64,000 nt of DNA. Source: Saprospiraceae bacterium (GTDB taxonomy: Bacteria > Bacteroidota > Bacteroidia > Chitinophagales > Saprospiraceae). Within the stretch, counting starts at the first letter, position 1, and each line of letters begins with the position of its first letter. Below are positions 45,174 to 55,233 of this stretch, in pieces. The DNA lies in contig JADJVN010000017.1 in assembly GCA_016710585.1 (NCBI GenBank), positions 1 to 64,000 of the forward strand. Direction: 5' to 3'. Under the pieces are notes generated by a model, which searched no databases, was not told the DNA's origin, and saw nothing but the letters and a program-made list of their open reading frames with translations. A program made the position numbers and the translations under genes.

Positions 45174-46933
45174 ATGGCGTGTTCAAATTGTAAACCAGGA
45201 AATAATGGCGTACCTACAGGTTGTGGGGACAAAGGCCATTGTTCCTCTGGTTCGTGTAATAAATTAAATACTTTTGATTGGCTTACTACACTCGATATTG
45301 ATGATCCCAATTCATATAAATATGCTGAGGTAAGTTTTAAAAATGGGGCGAGAAAAACCTTTTATAAAGTGGGCCAAAATCCAAGATACTCTACAGGAGA
45401 TCTTGTAATCGTTGATACAGGTAGTGGAGGATATGATATCGGTCGTGTAAGTTTGATGGGGGATTTGGTAAAGATCCAAATGAAAAAAAAGAATTTTACT
45501 GAAGATCGCATCACCTATGAAATAATTCGAAAGGCCAATCAACGGGATATAGATAAAATGATGGAAGGGCGTAATATAGAAAAACCAGCCCTAGTCAAAG
45601 CAAGGGTAATTTCGAGAACATTAGGTCTGGATATGAAAATCGGTGATGTCGAATATCAAGCTGATTTGAAGAAAGCCACTTTTTTCTATACCTCAGATGG
45701 GTGGGTAGATTTTCGAGAGTTGGTGAAACAGTATGCAAAAGAATTTAAGGTCAAAATAGAGATGAGACAGATTGGAGCTAGGCAAGAGTCTGCTCGAATC
45801 GGTGGAATTGGTGCTTGTGGTAGAGAGCTATGTTGTAGTACTTGGCTTACTGATTTTAAAAGTGTGAATACCACTGCGGCACGCTATCAAAATATTGCGA
45901 TAAATCAATCAAAACTTTCTGGACAGTGTGGACGATTGAAATGTTGTTTGAATTATGAATTGGATTTGTATATCGATGAATTAGAAAAATACCCGTCAAA
46001 TGTCGAAGTACTTAAGGCAAAAAATGGAAGGGCTACATTGGTAAAGATTGATATTTTTAAAGAGGTCTTGTATTATCAATATGAGCCTGAAAGAGGCCGT
46101 AGTATCGTCATGCCATTGAATCCAGATGAAGTGAGAAGAATAAAGTCAATGAATGAAAGAGGAGAATATCCAGATGATATTGTAGCTTCCGAAAGTGAAA
46201 ATCAAATTGACAAAGTTGTAGAACAAGGGTATTCTGATGTCACTGGCGCAGTGGAATTGCCCAATGAGAAAAGGAAAAAAAGGAAGAAAAAGAAGCCTGG
46301 ACAAAATGCAAGACAAGAATCGAAAGTGGATTCAAGTAATGAAGGTTCTGTTCAAGATAGGGAGCCAAGAAAGTTGACTGTTACTCCTAAATCTAAAGAT
46401 CCCCAGATTACCACAGAAGGTAGTGAAAAAAATCTTGTAGTGAATAAACAAAATGTTCAAAATAGGGAACAATCAAAACAAGTTCAAAATCCTCCAAAGA
46501 AAGCGAATCCAAACCAGAATCAAGGTCAAAACAAAAATCAAGTCAAGAATCCAAATCCAAATCCAATCCAAACCCAAATCCAAATCCAAACCAAAATAGA
46601 AATCCAAATCCAAATCAAGGGAAGGAAAATGCTAAAGAACCATTAAAAAGAGAACTGAATCCTCAAAAGGATAATATCGTCGATAAAGCCATTGAAGATT
46701 CTGAAAAACAGCCATTAAAACGTGTATTAGCTTCCGAAAAAATTATTCCATCTCCAGAGCAAAAACCTATAGATGCAGATAAATTAGAATCTAAAAACGA
46801 AAGCAATACTTCAGATACTCCTTCAACTAATGAACCTAAATCTCAGCATCGCATGATGAGAAATAATAAGAAAGGTAAGAAGGATTTTTATAAGAGTAAA
46901 AATTCTTCTGGTGATAAAGATCAAAAAGAATAA
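45174..46933 (+). pseudogene. ricT: PSP1/RicT-like protein with low-complexity tail, frameshift in the tail
   Basis: The Cys-rich N-terminus (MACSNCKPGN..CGDKGHCSSGSCNKL) leads into the PSP1 domain: KVGQNPRYSTGDLVIVDTGS, DWNELVKQ-like FRELVKQYAKEFKVKIEMRQ, IGARQESARIGGIGACGREL and CCSTWLTDFKSVN..CGRLKCCLNYE, with its conserved paired Cys. A K/N/P/Q-rich tail follows; in the NP repeat near 46562 one A is missing, and repair extends the frame to 46933 (ending GDKDQKE). About 586 residues. RicT is part of the Y-complex in Bacillus; its role in Bacteroidota is unclear. The repaired stop overlaps lpd in TAATG. Confidence 0.82.
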
Positions 46934-48333
46934 TGTCAATGAAAGTAGTTATAATTGGTGCAGGACCTGGAGGATATGTTTCCGCTATTCGATGTGCACA
47001 GTTGGGAATGCAGGTTACTATTATTGAGAAATATAAATCCTTAGGAGGAACATGTCTCAATGTTGGTTGTATACCATCTAAAGCATTGTTAGATAGTTCA
47101 GAGCATTATCATCAAGCGATCCATCAATTTGCTTCTCATGGTATTGAAGTAGGAAAGGCAAAATTTGATTTTGCAAAAATGATTTCAAGAAAAGAAGATG
47201 TCATAATGCAAAACACAAAGGGGATTGAATACCTAATGAAGAAAAATAAAATAGAAGTCATTAATGGACTTGCTAGTTTTATATCAGACCACAAAATTAA
47301 AGTGAGTGGAAATACTTCTGTGACTGAAATTGATTTTGATTACTGTGTCATTGCTACTGGATCGAAGCCGAATATCCCGCCCTCATTCAATTATAATAAA
47401 GACAGAATCATTAGTTCTACAGAAGCGCTGTCTTTGACAGAGTTTCCTAAAGAATTAATTATAGTTGGAGCAGGTGTTATTGGATTAGAGTTGGGCTCTG
47501 TGTATGCACGGTTGGGAGCAAAAGTTACTGTCATAGAATACTTGGATCGCATTCTGCCTGGTATGGATTTAGATTGTGCAAAGGAATTGCAAAAAACTTT
47601 AAAAGGTATAGGGATTGAATTTATATTAGGACAATCTGTGCAATCTGTAATACAAAATAAGAAACGTATTCAATTGGTGTATAAGGATAAATCTAATGAT
47701 TCTGATCACCAGCTAGAAGCTGATTATTGCCTTGTTGCTATTGGAAGAAAAGCATATACAGATGGACTTGAATTGAATCAAATAGACTTGCAATTGGATG
47801 AAAAAGGAAGAATACCTGTAAATGAGAATTGCCAAACCAAAGTCAAAAATATTTTTGCTATAGGTGATGTCATTCATGGTCCAATGTTAGCGCATAAAGC
47901 AGAGGAAGAAGGCGTTTTTGTTGCGGAATATCTTTCTGGGCAAAAGCCAAAACTAAATCATAATTTAATTCCGGGAGTAGTCTACACTTGGCCTGAAATG
48001 GCATCAGTAGGAATGACTGAAGAATCTTTAAAAGAAAAGAACATTAAGTATAAGATCGGCAAATTTCCATTCAAAGCTTTAGGTCGCGCTCGAGCTAGTA
48101 TGGATATGGATGGATTTGTTAAAATATTAGCCGATGCAGATTCTGATGAGATTCTTGGAGTTCACATAGTTGGAGCTAGGGCAGCTGATTTAATCATGGA
48201 AGCAGCGGCACTTATGGAGTTCAAATCTACTGCAGAAGATATGTCCAGAATATGCCATCCTCATCCTACATTTTCTGAAGGATTAAAAGAAGCAGCATTA
48301 GATGCGACAGGGAAGCGCGCTATTCATATGTAA
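46933..48333 (+). CDS. lpdA: Dihydrolipoyl dehydrogenase (lipoamide dehydrogenase)
   Basis: 466 residues. FAD motif KVVIIGAGPGGYVSAIRCAQ, redox disulfide GGTCLNVGCIPSKALL, NAD motif LIIVGAGVIGLELGSVYARL, FAD-binding IFAIGDVIHGPMLAHKAEEE and the active His-Glu HPHPTFSEGLKEA at the C-terminus. It reoxidises dihydrolipoyl groups of the E2 subunits of 2-oxoacid dehydrogenases (or GcvH) with NAD+. No E1/E2 genes are adjacent. It starts at ATG 46933, overlapping the stop of the RicT-like gene. Confidence 0.93.
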   Translation: MSMKVVIIGAGPGGYVSAIRCAQLGMQVTIIEKYKSLGGTCLNVGCIPSKALLDSSEHYHQAIHQFASHGIEVGKAKFDFAKMISRKEDVIMQNTKGIEYLMKKNKIEVINGLASFISDHKIKVSGNTSVTEIDFDYCVIATGSKPNIPPSFNYNKDRIISSTEALSLTEFPKELIIVGAGVIGLELGSVYARLGAKVTVIEYLDRILPGMDLDCAKELQKTLKGIGIEFILGQSVQSVIQNKKRIQLVYKDKSNDSDHQLEADYCLVAIGRKAYTDGLELNQIDLQLDEKGRIPVNENCQTKVKNIFAIGDVIHGPMLAHKAEEEGVFVAEYLSGQKPKLNHNLIPGVVYTWPEMASVGMTEESLKEKNIKYKIGKFPFKALGRARASMDMDGFVKILADADSDEILGVHIVGARAADLIMEAAALMEFKSTAEDMSRICHPHPTFSEGLKEAALDATGKRAIHM

Positions 48334-48342
48334 TGTAATTTA

Positions 48343-50115
48343 TTAAATGACATTCATTTTTTTCATAAGGAAAGTTGCATTTTTATTTTTACAAATGCCA
48401 TCTCGCAGTTTATAATCAAAAACCAACTCATCATTAATGATCTCAGCCTCAAAGCATTTATTGATCAATTGTTCAGGATGTTCATCAGCTATTTGACACA
48501 CCTCAAGATCGTGAGTGGCTATCAATCCTATGCAATCTTTCTTGATAAGTTTTTTAATGACCCCTATGGTGCCATTTCTTTTGTCATCTGAATTCGTTCC
48601 TCTCAATATCTCATCCAATAAAATCAGACAAGCTTCATTATCTAAAACTTCGGTGATCATTTTTAGTCGTTTTAGTTCAGCAAAAAAATAGGATTCACTA
48701 TCACTGAGAGAATCTGCCAATCTCATTGAAACCAATATCCTGAGTGGACAAATATTAGCTTCATCACTGCATATCGGAGCCCCAATAGATCCTAATACCA
48801 TGTTGATACCAATTGCTCTCAAGTAAGTACTTTTGCCACTCATGTTGGAACCACTCAATAGAATGAATTGGTTTTTATGAAGACTCACATCATTGCCTAC
48901 ACTATTTTTTTTATTTAATAAGGGATGTTTCAGATTTTTAAAATTGATTTCATTGTTATTATTTAAACTCGGATAAACATATTCAGGATTATTGAAAGAG
49001 AAATTTGCAAAGCTATTCAATGCTTCTATTTCACCAAGTACTTCAAACCATGTCAATATATATTTACCATATTTGGATTTCCATTCTAGAAGTTTACGGA
49101 ACTCATGAATATGATATAAGAAAATGCCATTCATGAATAATGCCGCAGGTAGATTATTGATGGTGTCCAGATTTGATATACGATTGGAAAGTTGAAGGAT
49201 TGATTGGCTTGCGGATATTTCATCGATTTGTAGTTTTTTTTGTAATTGTATTAATTTATCATTATTAAATGATTCATTTTGAATCGTAAGTAACATTGAA
49301 CTAAATTGATTTAGCTCAAGATGTATTTTTTCAAATGTCTGTATTTCTTTTTGAATTAGTTTGAACTTTCCAAAAACAGTCAATAGATTAAATAAAAAAA
49401 GGTAGGTACAGATATTCCCCATATAGGCTATGTTAAAAAAATAATATAACACAAAAGCCAGAATGAGTATTATGGGACTGATAGTTGAAATTGTATTCAA
49501 AATCTTAGATATTGAACTCGATTCAGCTTCAATCCAATTTTGTAAAATTTTATTTATGTTTTGCTTTATATTGTTGTTTTTATTTACTGCTAAAATATAT
49601 TGTCTGAATTGTAGTTTTTCTTTGAGTTCCTTAATTGCATTTTGGTTTTGTAGGATTTCATTAATAGTGAATTTCTTTGTTAAATAATTAGCTAAGGAAT
49701 GCATTCCAAAGTATGTTGAACATCGATTGAGATAATGATATAAAGAGTTTTTGCCAAAAATATCGAGATCATAAGTGTATGGATGATGGGTATCAGTAAA
49801 ACTATTCCCATTATCCCAAGGCATTTCGTTATTTTTTAGGAAATTAATTTCTTCTCTGTTTATTAAAATTAAATTCGAATTTATTGCTATTTCCGTAACG
49901 AGGGTTTTGTGTTTCTTATACAAGTAAATAAATATGAGAATACATACTCCAATCGGAACAAAAAATAACTTGTTTTCAAATTTAAATAATAATATTAAAC
50001 TTAGTATTAAAATCAGAACAATCCCAACTCGCATGGTAATGATAGTTCTTTCTTTTTTGTTTAATTCAGTTTTGGATTTTTCGAATTGAAGTAGCAGTGA
50101 AGCGTAAGGATCCAT
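48343..50115 (-). CDS. Membrane-anchored MutS-family ATPase
   Basis: 590 residues. The N-terminus has two membrane segments (IVLILILSLILLFKFE, LFFVPIGVCILIFIYLYK) and another pair lies at about 200-245 (ISPIILILAFVLYYFF, NICTYLFLFNLLTVFG). The C-terminal MutS ATPase has Walker A LSGSNMSGKSTYLRAIGINM, ABC-type SMRLADSLSDSESYFFAELK, Walker B ACLILLDEILRGTNSDDKRN and ATHDLEVCQIAD. The MutS mismatch-recognition domain is absent, so it is not the repair MutS. Such proteins are widespread in Bacteroidota with unknown role. It is 6 bp after the GT39-like gene, thus cotranscribed. Confidence 0.85.
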   Translation of the reverse strand: MDPYASLLLQFEKSKTELNKKERTIITMRVGIVLILILSLILLFKFENKLFFVPIGVCILIFIYLYKKHKTLVTEIAINSNLILINREEINFLKNNEMPWDNGNSFTDTHHPYTYDLDIFGKNSLYHYLNRCSTYFGMHSLANYLTKKFTINEILQNQNAIKELKEKLQFRQYILAVNKNNNIKQNINKILQNWIEAESSSISKILNTISTISPIILILAFVLYYFFNIAYMGNICTYLFLFNLLTVFGKFKLIQKEIQTFEKIHLELNQFSSMLLTIQNESFNNDKLIQLQKKLQIDEISASQSILQLSNRISNLDTINNLPAALFMNGIFLYHIHEFRKLLEWKSKYGKYILTWFEVLGEIEALNSFANFSFNNPEYVYPSLNNNNEINFKNLKHPLLNKKNSVGNDVSLHKNQFILLSGSNMSGKSTYLRAIGINMVLGSIGAPICSDEANICPLRILVSMRLADSLSDSESYFFAELKRLKMITEVLDNEACLILLDEILRGTNSDDKRNGTIGVIKKLIKKDCIGLIATHDLEVCQIADEHPEQLINKCFEAEIINDELVFDYKLRDGICKNKNATFLMKKMNVI

Positions 50116-50121
50116 TATGGT

Positions 50122-52228
50122 TTATTTACTTTTTATAATTCCGATTATTTTTACTTCGAAATTATCAATGTAAGCATTTTTTTTATCTATATTCCATAAA
50201 TAAATACTTAATTTACTGTTTTGTTTAATTTCATTTTTATGAATTAATAGCGTACTGGAGACTTTCCACCAATTTGAATAGGCTTTGAGGTATTTATTAA
50301 TCTCCAGTCCTTCCCATTTATAGTTGCCATCCTTTGTTTCCAATGATATTGCAAGTTTTGAATTAGTTGAATTGTCGTAGTTGCAGTAAAGGGAAGTATA
50401 GATATAGATTGATTCGAAACTATCTAAATTAAAATCTTTTAATTCAACTGAAAAGGTGGGAGAAAATTCGATTACTTTAGCACAAGAATCTCCTTCATAT
50501 GGCTTTATTTCCACAGATCGACTGTTATAATTATTCCAATATTGATAGTCTTTTTCAAAGTTGTTTAAACTATTAAAAATAAGCATTCCATCACTTTCCG
50601 GATCGAATAGATCAGTTATTTTATAGATTTTAATATTAGTGAACTCATCTTGTAAGACTAATTTGGAATTTGGATTTAAGTTTTTAACATAGTAGGGGAT
50701 ATCATTTTCAGAAATATGAGAAAGGTATTCTGTATGTGGATTAATGATCAGGTATTTATTTAATAGACCTAATGTATCTTTTTTTGAATCGATATAATTG
50801 AAAAATATATTGTTTGATAATTGCCCAAACTCATTCAAATAATCATTGAATCTTGTTTGTACAGGATTAGAAATAATTAAATTATTATTTCCTATTGTTT
50901 TAATAAAGTTATGGATGATTTCAGTTTGTCTCTCAAATTTAACTTGCCTTGCATATTGATATGATGTGAAAGGTTTAAGTGCTAATGCAATAGCAAATAA
51001 AATGGACATTGAAATTGAATAGTATTTTGTTTTCTTCTTCGTTAGGACTGATATTATTAGCAATATGAGGATCGGGATATAATGCATGATAGTTGCATCA
51101 GTTTTTGAAAGATAGGATATCAGTATTGCAATAGCGATCAAAGAAATTAAAGTTATATTTAAATTTCTATTTTGTAACATTGAGTTGAAAATATGAGCAG
51201 CTGGGATCGCTGTTACTGGTATAAGATAGAGATAATGTCTTGGATCTAGACACATGGGATTATATGATGTAATTGAAATACTCATGAAATTTGCACTAAG
51301 CACTAGTATAATAGCACTTAAGATGTAAAAATTTAAACTGTCATCAGTTTTAAATAGTGATTTAATTCCATTAATGATGATTGAACCTAGGATGAGTATG
51401 AAGGCAATAAACATAGATTGTGAAATCATTAGTGTAAAGAAATCAATTGTTATTCTCTTTAATAATATCTCAATGGATTGTTCTCCATAACTGCAAGAGT
51501 TTAAATAACTGTTTGAGTCAATTGTAGAAAATCTTTTAGTGAAGTCTCCAGTAATATGCCAAATAACAATGAAGTAAAGAAAGAGGAGAATAATTCCAAT
51601 CACAATATTGGAGATCCAAAATGTAAGCTGTTTTTTTTGCCAAATATCTTTAATGCAGAAATACAGAAATAAAGGTAAAGTAAGCACTATTGTCTCTTTA
51701 GCCATGAATCCAAATAGTAATGTCCCGCAAAGTGCAAGGCTGTATAAGATCGTGTTTTTTTGAGAATGAAATCGGTATTGGTGTAGAATGAATAGTGCAA
51801 GACTTACTGAAAACGCAACATAAATATCAGGCATCAGTTTGTCTGTATAAAATGTAAACCAATTGGAAAAACTACAAAGCGCTAATCCTGTAATAAGCGT
51901 CACTTTTGAAGCATTTTTTAAACTTAAATAGACGATCCATAAAATAGTGCATGATATGATTAATGGAGGTATGCACCCCGCAAAGTCATTTATTCCAAAT
52001 AATTTATAGCTAATTGCAGTTAGAATTATTATTGGGAAGCGATAACTAAAATGATTGGAACTATCAAAGTGGCCTCTTAATAATTCTACAGAGAGTCTTG
52101 AATATTCCATATCATCATATCCAAAATGACCTGTATAGCAAAAGTAATGATACAAAATTATCGCTACACAGAATAAAAAGGAACAATGATATTTTTTTTG
52201 TTTTAAAATGAGTCCATAGTTCTATCAT
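50122..52228 (-). CDS. GT39/ArnT-like membrane glycosyltransferase, start region probably frameshifted
   Basis: 677 residues from a TTG at 52155; about eleven membrane segments. The catalytic acidic pair is in GHFGYDDMEYSRLS, followed by SYRFPIIILTAISYKLFG; FTDKLMPDIYVAFSVSLALF and AKETIVLTLPLF are typical of dolichyl-phosphate-mannose-type transferases. The frame upstream has no ATG; a better start, 52228, encodes IELWTHFKTKKISLFL and needs one base removed from the A5 (52175-52179) or T8 (52192-52199) run. The C-terminal 200 residues form a soluble, beta-rich domain. It probably transfers a lipid-linked sugar at the envelope. Confidence 0.75.
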
Positions 52229-52266
52229 ATATTTTCTTTTGTTAAATATCTATTGACAAGTATTAG

Positions 52267-53549
52267 TTATTTTTTATTTAAAAATGCTGTAATAGCTTCG
52301 ATAAGTCTATCAATGTCATATAATGAAGTATATACGTTTGGCGTAATGCGCACACCATGGATATTTTCCCAATTTATTCCGACAGTATGGATTTTGTATT
52401 GATTAAAAAGAAAATTATCCAGTTCTTCAGGTTTAGTATTGATAATTTCAATATTGCCAATGGCACCACCAAAAGCTCTGTTTTGTGGACTGTTTATTTT
52501 AATTTTTGGATTATTTTTAAATTGATTTACCCATCTTTCTTTGAGTGTACAAAGTCTATCAAATTTTCTTTCTGCACCAATATAATTGTAAAAGTCAGCG
52601 GCATGGCCAATAGCTTGCTCTAATGCAAATGATCGTGTACCAAGATTTTCAAATTTTTTGATGTCTTCAGACTCTGGATCAGCGGCTCCAAATAAGGGGT
52701 ATAAATTTTTAATTTTTTCTTTTCTCACATAAAGCAATCCAGTTCCAATTGGTGCACTCAACCATTTGTGTAAACTAGTAGCCCAATAATCACAATTTAA
52801 GTCAGAGATTTTATATGGAACATGTGCAAAACTATGTGCTGCATCGACAATGACTTCAATATTATTTTTTTAGCTTCATCTGCGATTTCTTTAACAGGAA
52901 GTAATTGTCCAAGCCAGTTAATCATGTGTGTGATATGGACAATCTTAGTTTTAGAACTAAATGCATTTTTATATGCAGAGACAATGATGTTTTTATCTTC
53001 AATAGGAAAATCAAAATGTAGCCAAATCAATTTTATTCCGTCTCTTTTCTCTATTTGCTTCCAAGCATTGATCATGTTTGGATAATCTTGCTTGGTCAAA
53101 ATGACCTCATCACCCGCCTTTAATCGGAGTCCAAATATGATAGTTTCTAGGCCTTCAGAGCTATTTCTATTAAACGCCAATTCACTTGGTGAACAACCAC
53201 AAATTGTTGCCATTTTTTCTCGCAGTGGCTCTCTGCCCTGATCTAAAATCCTCCACATATAATAAGATGGCGCCTCATTGTTCATTTTATTGTAATGCTC
53301 TACTGCGTCTTGTACGATTTTTGGGGAAGGCGCTACACCACCATTGTTCAAATTAATGATATTAGCAGAAGTAGAGTAGGCGAGGCGCACCTGATTCCAA
53401 AAATCTTCAGAATTATCCGTGCTTGAATATTTTGACAATGTGTCAAGTTCATATAATGATTTTTCATAATATGATAAAATTTTTGAAGTAGGCAATATAC
53501 TAGCGGTAGTGCCTGCTCCGATAAGTCCAATTACTTTCCTGCGATTCAT
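52267..53549 (-). pseudogene. Class V aminotransferase-fold PLP enzyme (isopenicillin-N epimerase-like), one frameshift
   Basis: About 427 codons. The N-terminus NRRKVIGLIGAGTTASILPT looks like a twin-arginine signal, so export is possible. Then AYSTSANIINLNNGGVAPSP, YMWRILDQGREPLREKMA, AFNRNSSEGLETIIFGL, DEVILTKQDYPNM. The frame breaks at the T7 run 52865-52871; repaired text reads IEVIVDAAHSFAHVPYKISD and the PLP lysine in ATSLHKWLSAPIGTGLLY. C-terminal GGAIGNIEI and RITPNVYTSLYDIDRLIEAI complete the fold. Probable cysteine-desulfurase/epimerase relative; substrate unknown. Confidence 0.85.
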
Positions 53550-53773
53550 GTTTAAAAGTATAAATAATTTTACATATTATTGTTTTTTTTGAAAAATTAA
53601 GCGGTCTTTTAAGATGTATTCATGCCTGTGCTATTTATTTATTCAAATTTCTTTTTTGAATCTAAGTGGTTGTGACTATGGATAGAACATGAATGGTTTA
53701 ATTTTTTTAGCTATTGAACTATTTTTAATTCAATTGTTATTTTGTAAGTTGCTTTAGGATAAATCATGTTCAA

Positions 53774-54412
53774 ATGTTAAGAAATGCTTTAGACGAGATA
53801 TATAGTTATTCCGATCTTCATACTTCAGAAGAAGATTCTTTGTTATATGAATTGGAAAGGAGAACCTATTTAGCTGCACTTTCTCCACAAATGGTTTCCG
53901 GAAAGTTGCAGGGAAAATTCTTAAGCTTCCTCAGTAATATAATTAAACCTAATTTTGTGTTGGATATTGGTTCCTTTACAGGCTATAGCAGTTTGTGTTT
54001 TGCATCTGGTTTAACTGATGTTGGGGAGATTCATACTATAGATGTGAATGAAGATTATGAACATATTCGCCAAGCGTTTTTTGGAAGGCATCCAAAAGGG
54101 AATCAAATAATTCAACATATTGGAGATGCAGAAAAATTAATTCCAAGTTTCAATAATGTATGGGATATCGCTTTTATCGATGCGAATAAAAAAGCATATT
54201 TGAATTACTATCATTTACTGAAAAATAAAATTAGACCTGGTGGATTATTGATTGCAGATAATGTATTGTGGTCAGGAAAAGTATTAGAAAAGACAAAGGA
54301 TGCAGAGACTGCGATTATTGATCAATATAACAAAACGATTGTAGCTGAAGGATTGTTTGATGTTACTTTATTTCCATTGAGAGATGGGATTTCTGTTGCA
54401 GTAAAGAAATAG
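53774..54412 (+). CDS. O-methyltransferase (class I SAM, family 3)
   Basis: 212 residues. LLYELERRTYLAALSPQMVS and GKLQGKFLSFLS precede the SAM motif FVLDIGSFTGYSSLCFASGL, with acidic ribose-binding IHTIDVNEDY, then DIAFIDANKKAYLNYYHLLK (metal-binding Asp region) and IRPGGLLIADNVLWSGKV. Members (catechol-type O-methyltransferases) need Mg2+ and methylate diols or tRNA hydroxyuridine (TrmR). It is divergent from the PLP enzyme gene and precedes the FemAB-like gene by 4 bp. Confidence 0.88.
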   Translation: MLRNALDEIYSYSDLHTSEEDSLLYELERRTYLAALSPQMVSGKLQGKFLSFLSNIIKPNFVLDIGSFTGYSSLCFASGLTDVGEIHTIDVNEDYEHIRQAFFGRHPKGNQIIQHIGDAEKLIPSFNNVWDIAFIDANKKAYLNYYHLLKNKIRPGGLLIADNVLWSGKVLEKTKDAETAIIDQYNKTIVAEGLFDVTLFPLRDGISVAVKK

Positions 54413-54416
54413 AATT

Positions 54417-55231
54417 ATGGGGATTTATTTGGATTATAATATTAATAATATTCCTGATCAATATAAGGATGATTGTTTTGTAATGGATATCCTAAAAGTC
54501 AAAAGAGCAAATATTAAATATCATGATTTTCATTTTCCTTTGGCTTATCGCAATTTTATCCTATATAAGAATTTAATTCGAGCACCATTTATTCAACGAT
54601 TGGATGTTGGACAAGATGTTGTGTTAAGAGAGGATTTATTACTTTTTCTAAAATCAAAATTCAGAAAAGGGACATTTCATATCAATAAAAAAATTGAATG
54701 ACTAATTTTCAAGCCTTGGAGAGAGAGAATTTTTATTTGAATATGTTTAAAGATTATGAACAAATTTATGTAAATTTTTCTCCTGACACAAAGCGAATTT
54801 TAACTCGACAACAAGAGCATGGCAAATTAGAAATAAGAGATATTAATAGTACTTTATTTTGTAATTATTCGAATGAAAATATCAATCAAGATATCCCTAG
54901 TTTTTATAGAAACCTCAATCAATATAAAAGAATTATTGATCTCTCTATTGAAGATGGATCTGCACTATTACAAGGGGTGTATTATGAGAATAGATTGATT
55001 ACAGTTGCATTTTTAAGATGGTCTGGAAATCGATTAAAATTCTTAATGCCTATTTCAAATCAAGAGGGCAAGACTCAAAAGGCGACTAGTTTTTTATTAA
55101 ATTCAATTTTCCATTCTATATGTAATCAAAATGTCATCTTTGATTTTTCAGGTTCTTCGGTTCCTTCTATAGCAACATTTATGAAGAATTTTGGTGTGGA
55201 GACTGAATATTATTATGCTTATTCATGGTGA
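54417..55231 (+). pseudogene. FemAB/GNAT-like protein, apparent frameshift
   Basis: Two frames overlap at ATGA (54698): 54417-54701 (94 codons) and 54698-55231 (177 codons). Joined they make about 271 residues in FemAB order: FHFPLAYRNFILYKNLIRAP, FIQRLDVG, then the signature NFYLNMFKDYEQIYVNFSPD and TKRILTRQQEHGKLEIRDI, and VAFLRWSGNRLKFLMPISNQ, SIHSICNQNVIFDFSGSS-like end with FMKNFGVETEYYYAY. The NFS..KRxx..A helix is typical of Bacteroidota GNAT-like proteins of unknown substrate. Two separate coupled genes remain possible, but neither half alone would fold as a known family. Confidence 0.6.
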
Positions 55232-55233
55232 TT

